From contig NZ_JARHUD010000006.1 in NCBI RefSeq assembly GCF_029222965.1, positions 62,001 through 126,000 of the forward strand: 64,000 nucleotides of DNA, read 5' to 3'. Position numbers and translations under genes: made by a program. The notes beneath the pieces were generated by a model, which ran no database searches, was not told where the DNA came from, and was given only the letters and a program-made list of their open reading frames with translations. Below are positions 28,110-36,463 of this stretch, piece after piece. This DNA is from Aquibaculum arenosum. Its GTDB lineage: Bacteria; Pseudomonadota; Alphaproteobacteria; Kiloniellales; DSM-21159. Each line of letters starts with the position of its first letter. Position 1 is the first letter of the stretch.

Positions 28110-29268
28110 GATCCTTGCGCCCCGCTACGAAATCGCCTGGTACCCTTGGGCGGTCCAGTACTTCTTTCTTGTCGCGCTGGCCTACTGCAGCGTCTGGCTG
28201 GCGCTGCCGGGCTTGCTGTTCGGCAGGAACGGCCGGTGGGCGGCGACCGCGCGCTATGCCTTGCTGGCCGCGATGACAACGGCCATATGCGCGCCCATCG
28301 CGCTCCTGGCCGACCTCCACCAACCACTGCGCTTCTGGCACTTCTACGCCCACTTCACTTCCACCTCCTGGATGTCCATCGGCAGCCTGCTGCTGCCGCC
28401 GTTCGTCTTTGCGGTGATCGGACTTGCCTGGCTGGTCTGGCGCGAACCGATGCTGGCTTGGCGTGAGCGCCAGGACTGGACGGGACGCATCGCCCGGATC
28501 GCGACCCTGGGCGGTTGGCAAACGCCCCACTTTGCTGTGCGGATTCTCGCAGTGGTGGCTGCCATCCTTTCGCTGTCGATCATGGTGTACACCGGCAGCG
28601 AGATCGCCGTCGTCGAAGGCCGGCCGCTGTGGAACACCATTTGGCTGCCCCCGCTGTTGCTCACGACCGGAATGATGGGAGCTGCCGGCTTGGTATTGCT
28701 GCTGAACCGCGTCGCAGGCCCGTGGGACGCTGGAACGGACCGCAAGATGCTTGGTGTTATCACGCTCTTCGGTCTGCTGACGGCCGGAGTGGTCCTGATG
28801 TGGGGTATGGAGGGGCTGTTCGTCGAAGGCAGTTCGATAGCGGCCGCGATCGACTCGGTGCGTCACGAGCCGCATTGGCGCAACACAGCCATTTGGGGAA
28901 TGCTTGCCGGAGCAGTGCTCACCCTGGCCGCCGGGCTCATGCTGTGGCGCGCTGGGTGGAGCAACAAACCCAAGATTCTTGGACCATGGATCCTCGGCTT
29001 GGTTGCGTTGCACATGGCGTGGATGGCCCGCTGGGTCGTTCTCATGCATGTGCAAACAGTCCAGAAGCAGACCGCCGGCTATTCCGAATACATCGTGGGT
29101 TGGCAATCGAGCGGCTGGGGTGGCGTCATCGGCATCTTTGGCCTGTGGCTCGCCGTCATCCTCATCATCGACATTTTTGTCCCTTGGCGAGCCGCCCTCG
29201 GCGGCAGCACAGGTGAACCACGCCCTGCGCCCCTGTCGCCCAACCAAGGAGTTGCGACTCATGGATAA
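28090..29268 (+). CDS. ttrC: Tetrathionate reductase membrane subunit TtrC (NrfD/PsrC family)
   Basis: From ATG 28090, which overlaps ttrB by 20 bases, the protein has 392 residues and about nine hydrophobic helices. It matches the NrfD/PsrC quinol-oxidising anchor family: WYPWAVQYFFLVALAYC near the N-terminus, then LLADLHQPLRFWHFYAHFTSTSWMS with the conserved Asp/His, and a charged C-terminal tail. It takes electrons from menaquinol or ubiquinol and passes them to TtrB. Its stop overlaps the ttrA start by eight bases. Confidence 0.88.
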   Translation: MNSPVIEILAPRYEIAWYPWAVQYFFLVALAYCSVWLALPGLLFGRNGRWAATARYALLAAMTTAICAPIALLADLHQPLRFWHFYAHFTSTSWMSIGSLLLPPFVFAVIGLAWLVWREPMLAWRERQDWTGRIARIATLGGWQTPHFAVRILAVVAAILSLSIMVYTGSEIAVVEGRPLWNTIWLPPLLLTTGMMGAAGLVLLLNRVAGPWDAGTDRKMLGVITLFGLLTAGVVLMWGMEGLFVEGSSIAAAIDSVRHEPHWRNTAIWGMLAGAVLTLAAGLMLWRAGWSNKPKILGPWILGLVALHMAWMARWVVLMHVQTVQKQTAGYSEYIVGWQSSGWGGVIGIFGLWLAVILIIDIFVPWRAALGGSTGEPRPAPLSPNQGVATHG

Positions 29269-32200
29269 GTCACGCCGCAATCTTCTGAAGGGCGGCGCGG
29301 CCGCAGCCGGGGCGGCCGCCTTTGTCGCAGGTTACTCCGAACCTCTGTCGCGCATGTATCGTGGGCTTTCGGGCACCTCTGGCGAGAAGCCGAAGCATCC
29401 GATCTACGGAAATGCGCTGGAGCCGGAATATACGGTCGACATGGGCACAGGCGACATTACGCCAAACCCCAACCAGCGAGTCGCCTTTACGGTCTGCTAC
29501 GGCTGCACCACGAAGTGCGGTGTACGCGTGCGCATCGACAATCGCAGCGAAACTGTGCTGCGGGCTCTTGGGAATCCCTACAACCCCCTATCGTCAGACG
29601 AGCACGTGGACGAGGCGACCTCGGTCAAGGACGCGCTTCTGACCACGACACTCTACCAGGATCAGGGCTGGTCCAAGCGCTCTACGACCTGCGCCCGCGG
29701 CAACGCGATGATCGCGCAGATTTCCAGCCCACACCGCGTGACCCAGTGCCTCAAGCGATCCGGCAAGCGCGGGGAAGGCAAGTGGACCGCCATAAATTTC
29801 GAGCAGTTGATCGAAGAGATCGTTGAGGGTGGTGATCTGTTCGGTGAGGGCCACGTCGACGGATTGGCAGCCATCAACGACTACGAGACGCCTCTCGATC
29901 CGGAGAATCCGGAGTACGGCCCCAAGACCAACCAGCTTCTGGTCATGGAAGCCACCGACTATGGCCGCTCGGCCCTGTTGCGGCGCTTCTCAGACAAGGC
30001 TTTCGGTACGAGAAACTACGGCCATCACGGCTCCTACTGCGGCCTTGCGTTCCGCATGGGAGCGGGGGCCATGTTGAACGACCTGGCCAGGAACGCCCAT
30101 GTGAAGCCCGACTTCGAAGAGGCCACCTTCGCGCTCTTCGTGGGCAGCGCCCCCTCGCAGGCGGGCAACCCCTTCAAGCGGCAGGGTCGCCTCATCTCGA
30201 AGGCGCGGGTCGACGGCGACCTGGAGTACCTGGTCGTCGACCCTGCGCTCAACGCCTCAGTCGCGCGCTCCACCACTAAACGCTCACGATGGGTGCCAAT
30301 CCGGCCCGGAAGCGACAGCGCGTTGGGCATGGCCTTGATCCGCCTTCTCTTCGAACGCGATGGCATCGCCCACGACTATCTTGCCTACCCCAATGCCGCG
30401 GCTGCGCAGGCCGCCGGGGAGGCCACCAACACCAATGCCACCCACTTGGTTATCACCAGCGAGGGGCATCCCCGCCAAGGTGCCTTCCTGCGCCAATCGG
30501 ATCTGGGGCAGACAGAGGCGGGCGCAGAGGATGACGGGGTGTTAGTGGCCGACGCTAACGGTAACATCGTTCCCGCCGCCGAAGTCACCAAGGCCACGCT
30601 TTTCTGGAAAGGCGACGTCGCCACCGCCGAAGGCGAGCAGATCGAAGTCCAGACGGCTCTCAACCTCCTGCGCGCCTCCGCCATGGAGCACGAACTGGAG
30701 ACGCTCTCCGAGGCCTGCGGCATTCCCATTTCCACCTTCCGCCGGATCGCCGCCAAACTGGCAGAGCACGGTCGCACCGCAGTGGTTGACTGCCATGGCG
30801 GCATGATGTCGGGCGCGGGCTTCGATGCAGCCTTCGCGCTACAAATCTTGAACGTGCTATTGGGCAACGTGAACCACGCGGGCGGCAGCGCCCACGGAGG
30901 CGGCTCCTTCAATGGTACGGGCGCTGGTCCACGCTATGACTTGGCCAATTTCGAGGGGCAGCGCGAACCGACTGGCGTCTTTCTCTCTCGTTCGCGCTTT
31001 CCCTATGAGAAGACCAGTGAGTTCAAGCGCCTCAAGGAAGCAGGCCAGAATCCCTATCCGGCGCGCGCGCCCTGGCGCAAGCTGGCACCACCCACCCTGA
31101 CGGAGCACCTGCCCTCCGCCCTGGAAGGCTACCCCTACCCGATCAAGGCTCTGATCGGCGTCATGTGCAATCCGATCTACGGCCAGACGGGGTTGCGCGG
31201 ACTGATCGAGGAAAAGCTGCGGGATCCGTCTGTTCTGCCCCTCTACGTGGCGGTTGACGGCTTCATCAACGAAACCAGCACCTTCGCCGACTACATCGTC
31301 CCGGATTCGGTCATGTACGAGGTATGGGGTTTCACCGGTTCCTGGTCTGGCACCCTGACCAAAATGACAACCGCTTGTTGGCCGATCGTCGAGCCGCGTC
31401 AGGTCAAGACGGCCGACGGAGAGCCGGTCAGCATGGATAGCTTCTTCATCGCACTGGGCAAGAAGCTGGGCCTGCCCGGATTCGGCGCGGACGCCATCAC
31501 GGACGCTCAGGGCAACAAGCATTCGCTCGACCGGGCAGAGGACTTTTATCTTCGGGCGGCTGCGAATCTGGCGTTCACGGGAGACGTGCTGGCTGACGCG
31601 ACGGAGGAAGACATCGCCTTCGCCGGGCTGGAGCGGCTGCTCCCCGAACTGGAGGCAACCCTTCCGCCGGACGAGCGCGGCCCCGTCGCCCGGCTCTATT
31701 CGCGCGGCGGCCGCTACCAGACATTTGATGCGGCGCGACAGGGAGATCGCCTCGGCAACACTTGGACGCGCGAGCTTTGCGTCTGGAACGAGAGCGTAGC
31801 GACCACGGTCGACAGCATGTCTGGTAAGCGGCTGCACGGCACGGCGCGCTTCATGGTGCCGAAGATGGCTGACGGATCAGCCATGCGCGACCACTACCCG
31901 GAGGAGGAATGGCCCTATCTGGCCTTCTCCTACAAGTCCAACGTGATGAACAGCTACGCCATTGGCCTTGAACGGCTACGCATGATCAAGCCCTACAACC
32001 CGATGCTGGTGAACCGGCGGGACGCGGAGCGCCTGGGCATTAAGCATGGCGGCGAAGTGGTCCTGCAAAGCCCTGGCGGCGAAGTACGAGGGGTCGCCGT
32101 GGTCACCGACGGCGTGATGGAAGGCTGCATCGGCATCGAGCACAGCTACGGCCACAAGGAACTGGGAGCTCGCGAGCATGTCGTTGACGGCGAGGCCGTG

Positions 32201-32347
32201 GCGGGCAACCGGTGGATTGCCGCCGGCGTCAACATCAACGACCTCGGCTTCGCAGACCCCACCCGCGAGGTTGCCGGAACCTGGCTGGAAGGCGTCTCAG
32301 GCGCCGCGGTGCGGCAGGGCCTGCCGGTGCGCCTCCTTAAGGTCTAA
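29261..32347 (+). CDS. ttrA: Tetrathionate reductase molybdopterin catalytic subunit TtrA
   Basis: A 1028-residue Tat-exported molybdoenzyme that reduces tetrathionate to thiosulfate in the periplasm. The twin-arginine signal is SRRNLLKGG; CYGCTTKCGV plus a later CARG hold an N-terminal [4Fe-4S] cluster; C260 in GSYCGLAF is the likely Mo ligand. Long stretches agree from memory with enterobacterial TtrA (EGGDLFGEGHVDGL; GPKTNQLLV; the C-terminal VSGAAVRQGLP). AAGGAG lies nine bases before the ATG. The gene order B-C-A equals that of Salmonella, but no TtrSR two-component genes adjoin it. Confidence 0.93.
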   Translation: MDKSRRNLLKGGAAAAGAAAFVAGYSEPLSRMYRGLSGTSGEKPKHPIYGNALEPEYTVDMGTGDITPNPNQRVAFTVCYGCTTKCGVRVRIDNRSETVLRALGNPYNPLSSDEHVDEATSVKDALLTTTLYQDQGWSKRSTTCARGNAMIAQISSPHRVTQCLKRSGKRGEGKWTAINFEQLIEEIVEGGDLFGEGHVDGLAAINDYETPLDPENPEYGPKTNQLLVMEATDYGRSALLRRFSDKAFGTRNYGHHGSYCGLAFRMGAGAMLNDLARNAHVKPDFEEATFALFVGSAPSQAGNPFKRQGRLISKARVDGDLEYLVVDPALNASVARSTTKRSRWVPIRPGSDSALGMALIRLLFERDGIAHDYLAYPNAAAAQAAGEATNTNATHLVITSEGHPRQGAFLRQSDLGQTEAGAEDDGVLVADANGNIVPAAEVTKATLFWKGDVATAEGEQIEVQTALNLLRASAMEHELETLSEACGIPISTFRRIAAKLAEHGRTAVVDCHGGMMSGAGFDAAFALQILNVLLGNVNHAGGSAHGGGSFNGTGAGPRYDLANFEGQREPTGVFLSRSRFPYEKTSEFKRLKEAGQNPYPARAPWRKLAPPTLTEHLPSALEGYPYPIKALIGVMCNPIYGQTGLRGLIEEKLRDPSVLPLYVAVDGFINETSTFADYIVPDSVMYEVWGFTGSWSGTLTKMTTACWPIVEPRQVKTADGEPVSMDSFFIALGKKLGLPGFGADAITDAQGNKHSLDRAEDFYLRAAANLAFTGDVLADATEEDIAFAGLERLLPELEATLPPDERGPVARLYSRGGRYQTFDAARQGDRLGNTWTRELCVWNESVATTVDSMSGKRLHGTARFMVPKMADGSAMRDHYPEEEWPYLAFSYKSNVMNSYAIGLERLRMIKPYNPMLVNRRDAERLGIKHGGEVVLQSPGGEVRGVAVVTDGVMEGCIGIEHSYGHKELGAREHVVDGEAVAGNRWIAAGVNINDLGFADPTREVAGTWLEGVSGAAVRQGLPVRLLKV

Positions 32348-32393
32348 GACGAAGGCAAGGCTCTGCGTGTTGCGCTACTATTGCGCGTATCTC

Positions 32394-32428
32394 CCCATCG
32401 GGAGGGGTGCCTTGACGCTCCCGGTGGG
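32394..32428. terminator. Hairpin between ttrA and trxA
   Basis: An 11-bp stem, CCCATCGGGAG / CTCCCGGTGGG (one G-U pair), with a 13-nt loop lies 47 bases after ttrA. There is no U tract, so it may be a Rho-independent-like attenuator or an mRNA-stabilising element separating the ttr operon from trxA. Confidence 0.4.
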
Positions 32429-32482
32429 CTTCCCAATACTCAGCGCAGCCAAACGACGGCGCCCAACAGGCAAGAGGAAGCC

Positions 32483-32809
32483 ATGAGCACTTCCAAAGTG
32501 ACCGACGCGAGTTTCGATACCGACGTTCTGAAGGCCGGAAAGCCCGTAGTGGTGGACTTCTGGGCCGAATGGTGCGGCCCCTGTAAGATGATCGCCCCAG
32601 CCCTGGAGGAGATCTCCCAGGCTCTTGGGGAGAAGGTCGAGATTGCCAAGCTCAACATCGACGAGAATCCCATGACGCCCTCCAAATATGGCGTCCGCGG
32701 CATCCCGACTCTGATGATCTTTCGCGACGGCCAGGTGGCTTCGACGAAGATCGGTGCCCTGCCCAAGAACCAGCTTCAGGCCTGGATCGAAGAGAATATC
32801 GAAGCCTGA
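32483..32809 (+). CDS. trxA: Thioredoxin
   Basis: A 108-residue cytosolic disulfide reductase with the active site WCGPCK (C31/C34), preceded by VVDFWAE and followed by KLNIDENP and the cis-Pro motif RGIPTLMIF. The length is standard. The start is ATG 32483 with AGAGGAAG just upstream; a longer in-frame extension lacks a ribosome site. It stands directly downstream of ttrBCA, which separates it from addBA. Confidence 0.96.
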   Translation: MSTSKVTDASFDTDVLKAGKPVVVDFWAEWCGPCKMIAPALEEISQALGEKVEIAKLNIDENPMTPSKYGVRGIPTLMIFRDGQVASTKIGALPKNQLQAWIEENIEA

Positions 32810-32816
32810 ATTCTTC

Positions 32817-32858
32817 CGCAGGCGGGCGCGCGGCCTTGACGCAGCGGGCCCGCTTGCG
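32817..32858 (+). terminator. Hairpin after trxA
   Basis: An 11-bp stem, CGCAGGCGGGC / GCCCGCTTGCG (one G-U pair), encloses a 20-nt loop directly after the trxA stop. The downstream sequence lacks a U run, so it may terminate poorly. Confidence 0.4.
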
Positions 32859-32937
32859 TAGAAGCACTCGACCGCGACCGGAGGCCTCTGCGGCATCCGG
32901 CGTTTCTTTATGACATGCAGCAAGTGGAATCGGAATC

Positions 32938-33231
32938 ATGGCACGACGTTGCGCCTTCACCGGCAAGGGCGTGCAGTCCGGCAACAACGTGAGCCACGCG
33001 AACAATAAGTCGCGGCGTCGCTTTCTGCCGAATTTGCAGCAGACCTCCCTCTACAGCGATGCGCTCAAGCGCATGGTGCGCCTGCGCCTGACGACCTCGG
33101 CGATTCGCACCATTGAGCACAAGGGTGGCCTCGATGCCTTCCTGCTCAACACGAACAACAGCCGCCTGAGCCCGGAGGCGCAGCGCCTCAAGCGCCAGGT
33201 GTCCCAGGCTGGAGCCACCGCCCAAGCCTGA
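32938..33231 (+). CDS. rpmB: 50S ribosomal protein L28
   Basis: A 97-residue basic ribosomal protein beginning [26 protein letters not shown]-like, with [16 protein letters not shown] and a C-terminal [23 protein letters not shown] segment, all typical of alphaproteobacterial L28. The single N-terminal Cys does not make a zinc site. It has its own spacing from trxA and is followed by a good intrinsic terminator. Confidence 0.97.
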   Translation: MARRCAFTGKGVQSGNNVSHANNKSRRRFLPNLQQTSLYSDALKRMVRLRLTTSAIRTIEHKGGLDAFLLNTNNSRLSPEAQRLKRQVSQAGATAQA

Positions 33232-33307
33232 TACGTCTGGGCGCCGGCCCGCGCCCTGACCACTCCTCCTGCCACGGCAGCAGGGGAGCGCAGAACCAAA
33301 TCCCTGA

Positions 33308-33340
33308 CCCGTGAGTTGCAAAAGCAGCTCGCGGGTTTCT
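33308..33340 (+). terminator. Intrinsic terminator after rpmB
   Basis: CCCGTGAGTTGC / GCAGCTCGCGGG forms a 12-bp stem with two G-U pairs and an AAAA loop, followed by TTTCT. It lies 76 bases after the rpmB stop. Confidence 0.7.
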
Positions 33341-33510
33341 GCATTGCAGCCTTGCGTTGCTGATAGCTTTCGTTGCGCTTATTGTACAAACGGTCAAAAC
33401 ATATTGGCGCAGTGTCCAAGAAGGCCGTACTCTCAATAATAGATGGTCCAGCGTAAGTTGCGTCCGGAATGGTGCGGTCAAGAGCACCCCGCGACAATCA
33501 GGAGAGACAA

Positions 33511-33573
33511 ATGAGTGACGCCTGCAGACCGGATCCAGCGTCCAGCAGTCTCGAAGCCGTTCGGAGGATCTGA
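33511..33573 (+). CDS. Putative 20-codon leader ORF before the receiver-EAL gene
   Basis: ATG 33511 is preceded by a good ribosome site (GGAGAGACAA) and encodes 20 residues (start MSDACRPDPA, end EAVRRI) before a TGA. The stop falls five bases before the GTG 33578 proposed as the start of the next gene. Translation of the leader could couple to that gene, or this could be the relic of a longer N-terminus in another frame. Nothing else supports a functional peptide. Confidence 0.35.
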   Translation: MSDACRPDPASSSLEAVRRI

Positions 33574-33577
33574 CTCC

Positions 33578-34822
33578 GTGGCGTCGTCGCTCTCGCCCAC
33601 ACCGCGCTTGCTGGCCATCGACGATGATCCCGCGATCGGTCGCATGCTCGAACTTTTGGCGCGCAACAGTGGCTTTGAAGCCAAGGCCACCACCGACAGC
33701 GAAGAGTTCGCGCGGCTGGCGGAAGAGTGGCAGCCGACCCACGTTTCCGTCGATCTGGCGATGCCGGGCGAGGACGGACTCTCGGTGCTTCGGCGACTGG
33801 CGGCCATGGGGTGCAAGGCCAGGATCATCATCCTCAGCGGCCTCGACGATCCGGTGCTCGGCGCCGCGCGTGCCATGGCCGAGGAGGACGGTCTCACGGT
33901 CGCCGGCGTCCTGATCAAGCCGTTCAGTAGCAGCAAACTGCGCGCCTTGCTCTTTGATACGAGCGACACATCCGCGCACGCGAAGCCCAGTGACACGGAC
34001 TACGAGCCCAAGGCGCATCCTGCCGTTTCGCCAGACAGCATCGTCCAGGGATTGAACGACGGCCAGTTCACGCTTCACTACCAGCCGGTGATAAGCTGTG
34101 CCGCCGGCACCCCTGTCGGCTTCGAGGCTCTGGTGCGCTGGTCCCACCCGCAAGCGGGCCTGCTGTTGCCGCAGCATTTCCTTGCCGTTGCGGAGACTGC
34201 CGGACTCATCGACCGTCTGTCCGAGATCATCGTCTCTCAGGGTCTAATGTGGTTCAGTAGGCATTTCCGCGAAACGGACTTGCTTCTCGCGTTCAATCTT
34301 TCGGCACACAGCTTCCACGGCGACTCCTTCATCGACCGCATAGCAGCAGCTTCCAGGTCCGTAGACATTGCCCCCGAACGCATTGTGCTGGAGCTGTCGG
34401 ACACCGGACGCGTGTCAGACCCGACCACCACCCTCAACATCCTGACACGCCTGCGGGTGAACGGCTTTCAGCTGAGCATCGACGATTTCGGCATCGGCTA
34501 TTCCTCGATGTCGGAGCTGTTGCGCCTGCCCTGTACGACGATCAAGATCGATCGAAAGTTCGTGACGACGGCAAAACACTCAGAGGAGGCGCAGAAGATC
34601 ATCACCTCGATCACCGACCTGGGCCGTCGTCTCGGACTGCGAGTCACTGCGGAAGGCGTGGAAGACGACTGGACCCTGTCTTTCCTGGCGACAGTGGGCT
34701 GTGCCTACGCGCAAGGCTATTTCATCGGCCGCCCTATGGAAGGGAAGTCCGCCGTGGAGTGGGTCAATCAGCAGGAGCACAGCAATGGCGGCAGTGGCTC
34801 TGCCTCCTCCTTGCGTGCTTGA
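33578..34822 (+). CDS. Receiver-EAL domain protein (c-di-GMP phosphodiesterase)
   Basis: From GTG 33578 (GGAGG eleven bases upstream) the protein has 414 residues; GTG 33515 would add 21. Residues ~10-125 are a response-regulator receiver with phospho-acceptor Asp in VSVDLAMPG, ILSG and IKPF. Residues ~150-390 are an EAL domain with EALVRW, FNLSAHS, LELSD, IDDFGIGYSS, IKIDRKF, TAEGVED and AQGYFIGRP, so all main metal ligands seem present; the usual ELTE reads ELSD. It should hydrolyse c-di-GMP under phosphorylation control. No cognate histidine kinase adjoins it. Confidence 0.9.
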   Translation: MASSLSPTPRLLAIDDDPAIGRMLELLARNSGFEAKATTDSEEFARLAEEWQPTHVSVDLAMPGEDGLSVLRRLAAMGCKARIIILSGLDDPVLGAARAMAEEDGLTVAGVLIKPFSSSKLRALLFDTSDTSAHAKPSDTDYEPKAHPAVSPDSIVQGLNDGQFTLHYQPVISCAAGTPVGFEALVRWSHPQAGLLLPQHFLAVAETAGLIDRLSEIIVSQGLMWFSRHFRETDLLLAFNLSAHSFHGDSFIDRIAAASRSVDIAPERIVLELSDTGRVSDPTTTLNILTRLRVNGFQLSIDDFGIGYSSMSELLRLPCTTIKIDRKFVTTAKHSEEAQKIITSITDLGRRLGLRVTAEGVEDDWTLSFLATVGCAYAQGYFIGRPMEGKSAVEWVNQQEHSNGGSGSASSLRA

Positions 34823-34880
34823 GCCTCAGACCGGATCGCGTAGCGATTCCAATTGAACGCGACCCGCTCTAAGCCCTGTG

Positions 34881-35345
34881 TCAGCGTTCGTAGGCGCTGG
34901 TATACTGTGTCGGCGTGGACCAGTAGCGTAGCAGCTGCGTCAGCACGTTGCCGGTTCTCTCCAAATCTGCCTGTTCCAACCCGATTTCGTCCAACCCATT
35001 GGCGTGCTGCTCGAAGAACTCATCGAGATAGCGTGAGACCTCCTGCCCCTTCTCGCTGACCCGCACATGGGTGGAGCGGCGATCATGTGGCGAGCGCTCC
35101 TGTATCAGGTAGCCGTTCCCAACCAGCTTCCTGACGTTATAGGAAACATTGGAGCCCAGATAGTAGCCGCGCTGGGTCAATTCGCCCACGGACAGCTCGC
35201 CATCTCCGATGTTGTAGAGAATCAAGGCCTGAATGTTGTTCAGATCGCGAATGCCCCGGCGATCAATTTCCCCTTTGATCACTTCCATGCACTGCCGGTG
35301 CAATCTCTCGACCATGCGAATGGTATCGATGTAAGTGGCCTTCAC
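34881..35345 (-). CDS. MarR-family winged-helix regulator (LdtR-like)
   Basis: I choose GTG 35345, with GGAGG six bases upstream, giving 154 residues; an ATG at 35408 has no ribosome site. The N-terminal helix YIDTIRMVERLHRQCMEVIKGE, the HTH (LSVGELTQRGYYLGSNVSYNVRKL), the wing (SPHDRRSTHVRVSEKG) and the C-terminal dimer helix are typical of MarR proteins, close in feel to the LdtR group. It follows the valine operon on the same strand (~150 bases) but has its own upstream dyad. Target unknown. Confidence 0.82.
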   Translation of the reverse strand: MKATYIDTIRMVERLHRQCMEVIKGEIDRRGIRDLNNIQALILYNIGDGELSVGELTQRGYYLGSNVSYNVRKLVGNGYLIQERSPHDRRSTHVRVSEKGQEVSRYLDEFFEQHANGLDEIGLEQADLERTGNVLTQLLRYWSTPTQYTSAYER

Positions 35346-35395
35346 TCCGGTCCTCCAACCAGACCCTTCAAGGGACGCACCCAAAGAGCCCTTAT

Positions 35396-35420
35396 TAGTA
35401 TACTTCATAAGTGAGTACTA
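35396..35420. promoter_or_regulatory. Imperfect inverted repeat upstream of the MarR gene
   Basis: TAGTATACTT-CAT-AAGTGAGTACTA is an imperfect dyad 51-75 bases upstream of the proposed GTG start. It is a candidate autoregulatory operator; it would overlap the coding region if the ATG at 35408 were the true start. Confidence 0.4.
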
Positions 35421-35494
35421 CAGGGTATCCTGCTTTTAAAGGGAAAATAATCCGGCACTTCCACTGAAGGAAGACCAGGCACAACAACCATCGG

Positions 35495-36391
35495 TTACTC
35501 TGCGGCCTTGCCTTGTATCATACGAACGATGGCCGAGTAATCGAGATGACCGTGGCCGGCTGCCACGAAAAGACTGTAGAGCTGGGCCGCTTCTGCACCG
35601 ATTGGAGTCGCGCAGTCGGCCAGCGCGGCCGCTTCCTGCGCGAGTTTCAGGTCCTTGTGCATCATAGCCGCAGCAAAGCCAGGCTTGTAGTCACGATTGG
35701 CTGCGGCGGTGGGAACGATGCCGGGCAAGGGGTGATGATTCAGCATTGCCCAACAAGAGCCCGAAGAGGCCGAGGAGATCTCGAACAGCGTCTTGGGGTC
35801 GAGGCCGAGCTTCTCTCCTAGCGAGAAGCTTTCACACACAGCCAGCATGGAAATGCCAAGCATCATGTTGTTGCAGACCTTGGCAACCTGACCATTACCA
35901 GGCTGGCCCGCGTGCACCACCTTGCCGCCGACCACGTCCAGAAATGGCTGTGCCTTGGCAAAGGAAGCATCGCTGCCCCCCACCATCATGGTCAAGGCGC
36001 CCGCCTCGGCTCCGGCGACGCCGCCCGAGACCGGCGCATCCACCATGAAGAACCCGGCTGCTTCACTGGCCTCGTGCACCGCGCGGGCGCTGGCCACATC
36101 GATGGTCGACGAATCGATGAAAAGCGCCCCCGGCGGCGTGCTGGCGAGAATGCCCCCCTCCCCCAAGTAAGCTTCGCGCACATGGCTGCCGGCCGGCAGC
36201 ATGGTGAAGACGACCTCAGCCGCAGCACAGGCCGCGGCAGCGCTCTCTGCAATCTCAACGCCGCCGTCCGAAGCGGCCTGTCTGGCACCCTCGGAAGGAT
36301 CGAAGCCGTGCACCTGATGGCCGGCCGCCACCAGATTGCGCGCCATTGGGCCACCCATATTGCCCAGACCCAGGAATGCGATTGTCGCCAT
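35495..36391 (-). CDS. mmsB: 3-hydroxyisobutyrate dehydrogenase
   Basis: A 298-residue NAD-dependent dehydrogenase converting 3-hydroxyisobutyrate to methylmalonate semialdehyde in valine degradation. IAFLGLGNMGGPMARNL is the nucleotide-binding start, VDAPVSGGVAGAEAG the substrate loop and GQVAKVCNNM carries the catalytic Lys. GGGAGGATAGAT precedes the ATG. It is the third gene of a valine operon with an acyl-CoA dehydrogenase and 3-hydroxyisobutyryl-CoA hydrolase. Methylmalonate-semialdehyde dehydrogenase (mmsA) is not in the window. Confidence 0.93.
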   Translation of the reverse strand: MATIAFLGLGNMGGPMARNLVAAGHQVHGFDPSEGARQAASDGGVEIAESAAAACAAAEVVFTMLPAGSHVREAYLGEGGILASTPPGALFIDSSTIDVASARAVHEASEAAGFFMVDAPVSGGVAGAEAGALTMMVGGSDASFAKAQPFLDVVGGKVVHAGQPGNGQVAKVCNNMMLGISMLAVCESFSLGEKLGLDPKTLFEISSASSGSCWAMLNHHPLPGIVPTAAANRDYKPGFAAAMMHKDLKLAQEAAALADCATPIGAEAAQLYSLFVAAGHGHLDYSAIVRMIQGKAAE

Positions 36392-36463
36392 ATCTATCCT
36401 CCCTGTTCTTGCTCAGGCCAGCCGGTCGAGCGCCGGCCTTTCGGCCATCAGTCCTTGAAGGTG

